A stretch of 64,000 nt of DNA, taken from the NCBI RefSeq assembly GCF_902726645.1, contig NZ_CACVAO010000001.1:1240001-1304000 (forward strand), given 5' to 3'. Positions 62,077 through 64,000 of the stretch are shown here, one piece after another (within the stretch, counting starts at the first letter, position 1; each line of letters starts with the position of its first letter). Origin of the DNA: Halobacillus ihumii (GTDB lineage Bacteria > Bacillota > Bacilli > Bacillales > Halobacillaceae). Position numbers and translations under genes: made by a program. The notes beneath the pieces were generated by a model. The model did not search any database, was not told the DNA's origin, and saw only the letters and a list, made by a program, of their open reading frames with translations.

Positions 62077-62182
62077 ACTTTTCCTAAACAATGGGGTTAT
62101 TTTTAGATTAAAGAGCAGTATTTTTGTCCGGAGCCATATTCACTGCAAATGAATAAATAGGAATGGAAATGAGGGAAGTTAC

Positions 62183-63697
62183 ATGGGAAAGAAGGTCATA
62201 GTTGTTGGTGCGGGTGTTGCAGGTCTTGCCAGTGCCATTAGACTGCAGCATGCCGGCTACCAGGTAGAACTATATGAAAAAGAGTCAAAGCCTGGAGGAA
62301 AGATGAATCAGATTGAAATAGATGGCTATAAATTTGATTTGGGACCAAGTATCGTCATGATGCCAGAATTGTACCGGGAAATTTTTGAGCTTTGCGGACG
62401 CAATCCTGATGATTATATTCCAATGGAAAAATTGGATCCGATTTACAGAGCTTACTTCAGTGATATTCCTGACAGTCCTTTTGATATCTCCTCGGACCTT
62501 ACCGAATTGACTAAAACGATTGAATCAATCAGCGAAGAAGATACCGAGGGATTTTTTAAATATCTGCATGAAATTTACAAACGCTTTATCGTTGCCAAGC
62601 ATGACATCCTACAAAGACCGTTTCGCAAACAGACTGACTTTTATAACCTGCCCATGTTGAAAAAGGCCATGAAACTGAAAATATTCGACACTGCAGATCA
62701 ATTTATTGGTAAATATATAAAAAGCGAGCGGCTGAAACAGTTAATCAGTTTTCAAACGTTGTACATAGGAATTTCTCCCATTAAAAGCCCATCTTTTTAT
62801 ACCATGATTCCCATGATTCAATTTTTATATGGTGTATGGTTTATCAAAGGCGGTATGTACACAATGGCATCGGCTATGGAGAAACTCTTTAAAGAACTTG
62901 GAGGATCCATTTACTATAACAAGGATGTTCAGGAAATATGTGTTCAAAATCGCAAAACGACCGGAATTGTTGTGGATGACCAGAAAATCGCTGCGGATTT
63001 TGTAGTCTGCAATGCAGATTTCCCGTATGCTATGAAAAATCTTGTCAAGGAACCGTCTGCCAAAGGGAAATATACCGACCGAAAAATCGACCGCATGAAA
63101 TATTCCTGTTCTTGTTTTCTATTATACCTCGGCATGGATAGGAAATATGAAGAAGTTGAGCAGGTTCATAATTTTATTTTCAATGAAAAGCTGGATCAAA
63201 ATTTACAGGATATTTTTGAGGGTAAAAAACTAACGAATGCCTCTTTTTATGTGTATATAGCATCGAAAATGGATCCCTCTCTGGCACCCGAGGGGAAAGA
63301 CGGACTATATATCCTTATGCCTGTCTCAAATGTAGCTTCTGCGAATTATGAATGGAACGAGGAAACGATTCAATATTACCGCAGCTACGTTTTAAACGAA
63401 CTTAAAAAAATAAAGGGTTTTGAAAATATTGATCATGAGATTGTCACCGAAACTTGTATAACACCAGTGGATTTTGAATCAAAATTCAATGCATATAATG
63501 GGGCCACTTTTGGTTTGCAGCCAATTCTTTCCCAAAGTAACCACATGCGCCCGCAAAGTAAAGCGACGCATTGTGAAAACCTGTATTTCACCGGGAGTAG
63601 TACACATCCGGGTGCCGGCATCCCAATTGTGCTATTATCCGCCAAGATCACCACACAGGAACTCATAAAAGACGACCAAGGTATTTTATTTGGCTAA
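62183..63697 (+). CDS. crtN: CrtN, 4,4'-diapophytoene desaturase
   Basis: A 504-residue FAD-dependent desaturase. The N-terminal motif is VVGAGVAGLASAIRLQHAGYQVELYEK, then FDLGPSIVMMPELY; LISFQTLYIGISPIKSPSFYTMIPMI and FIKGGMYTMA match Staphylococcus CrtN. The C-terminal FAD motif is NLYFTGSSTHPGAGIPIVLLSAK. It converts 4,4'-diapophytoene to 4,4'-diaponeurosporene. ATG follows GGGAAG. It is clearly the desaturase, whereas the 58659 gene is the CrtP-type oxidase. Confidence 0.9.
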   Translation: MGKKVIVVGAGVAGLASAIRLQHAGYQVELYEKESKPGGKMNQIEIDGYKFDLGPSIVMMPELYREIFELCGRNPDDYIPMEKLDPIYRAYFSDIPDSPFDISSDLTELTKTIESISEEDTEGFFKYLHEIYKRFIVAKHDILQRPFRKQTDFYNLPMLKKAMKLKIFDTADQFIGKYIKSERLKQLISFQTLYIGISPIKSPSFYTMIPMIQFLYGVWFIKGGMYTMASAMEKLFKELGGSIYYNKDVQEICVQNRKTTGIVVDDQKIAADFVVCNADFPYAMKNLVKEPSAKGKYTDRKIDRMKYSCSCFLLYLGMDRKYEEVEQVHNFIFNEKLDQNLQDIFEGKKLTNASFYVYIASKMDPSLAPEGKDGLYILMPVSNVASANYEWNEETIQYYRSYVLNELKKIKGFENIDHEIVTETCITPVDFESKFNAYNGATFGLQPILSQSNHMRPQSKATHCENLYFTGSSTHPGAGIPIVLLSAKITTQELIKDDQGILFG

Positions 63698-63765
63698 AGG
63701 AATGCCAACAAGGATGGGAAATTATTATTCAGCGTATCGCGGCTATGATGAAGGAGGTATATTAA

Positions 63766-64000
63766 ATGACAGCTGTAGAGGTAGTTAATCTTGTTATCGG
63801 TTTCCTTGCCATTTTGATTGCCATTCTGATGTTCTGGTCTTTGCCAGTTCCGGGTTTCTCTTCCAGTGATCATGGCAGTCTTCCGTTTCTATCCATCATT
63901 ATTCCTGCCAGAAATGAAAGTCGCCGGATTGCACCATTATTGCAATCATTGCAGGAACAAAATTTCCAGTCATTTGAGGTTTTGGTTGTGGACGACAATT
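63766..64000 (+). CDS. crtQ: CrtQ-like glycosyltransferase, partial at window end
   Basis: The gene starts at ATG 63766 behind AAGGAGG and runs off the window. The first 78 residues show a membrane helix (VVNLVIGFLAILIAILMFWSLP) and the start of a family 2 glycosyltransferase (PFLSIIIPARNESRRIAPLLQSL… EVLVVDD). By context it should be CrtQ, which glucosylates 4,4'-diaponeurosporenoate. Confidence 0.82.
   Translation, partial: MTAVEVVNLVIGFLAILIAILMFWSLPVPGFSSSDHGSLPFLSIIIPARNESRRIAPLLQSLQEQNFQSFEVLVVDDN

Overview
The window reads as low-GC Gram-positive DNA from a Bacillaceae-type bacterium, probably a moderately salt-adapted one. Ribosome binding sites are strong (GGAGG-type), sigma-A promoters are canonical, and most genes lie on the minus strand. 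There are two BCCT osmolyte transporters, a CPA1-type Na+/H+ antiporter, an ECF sigma/anti-sigma pair and a staphyloxanthin-type C30 carotenoid cluster. I cannot name the species.

Layout. 1-8.6 kb is a run of short minus-strand genes for lipoproteins and small membrane proteins, mostly unrecognised (YdeI-like, DoxX-like, DUF6241-, DUF5412- and DUF1648-like members). 8.8-19.5 kb is a rearranged block. Two almost identical IS21-family elements (9507-11991 and 16712-19211) lie in inverted orientation and flank a 4.72-kb inverted segment. One element split a second histidyl-tRNA synthetase gene (hisS2-type), whose halves now lie at 8844-9506 and 16089-16711. The other split an already decayed gene. 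The 5-bp target duplications match only when swapped between the two elements, which shows that the segment flipped by recombination between them. Upstream of the hisS start is a promoter, a 17-codon leader peptide with three consecutive His codons, and a strong terminator, which looks like classical histidine attenuation.

19.5-26.6 kb carries two direct copies of an IS110-family element (20541-22162 and 24942-26563) around a tyrosine recombinase, a flavin-reductase-like protein and an ArsR-type regulator. The element's 5' non-coding region can be read as a bridge RNA. It has two loops of the same design, and all four guide segments match the actual target and donor ends around a GT core. The target lies at the end of a short dispersed palindromic repeat that recurs through the window.

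26.6-47 kb is mixed chromosome: RidA, an XRE regulator with a membrane partner, an MFS pump with its TetR repressor and a shared operator, a Clp_N-GNAT fusion, MsrA, a BCCT transporter, a lipoprotein hydrolase, the ECF sigma operon, the antiporter, DUF4256, an LprI-like lipoprotein and more small membrane proteins. 47.3-49.8 kb is a third, divergent IS21 element without target duplication; it truncates a small DNA-binding protein gene. 49.8-56.4 kb holds the second BCCT transporter, DUF2200, a methyltransferase, GNAT proteins (one a pseudogene), DUF3784 and a DUF2268 protease.

56.6-64 kb is the carotenoid locus. A MerR/B12-binding (CarH/LitR-like) regulator is divergent from crtM-crtP-aldH-crtO-crtN-crtQ, which runs off the window end. 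A 30-bp palindrome completely covers the sigma-A promoter of the crt operon, so light or cobalamin control of pigment is a reasonable hypothesis, although two residues of the CarH photochemical motif differ.
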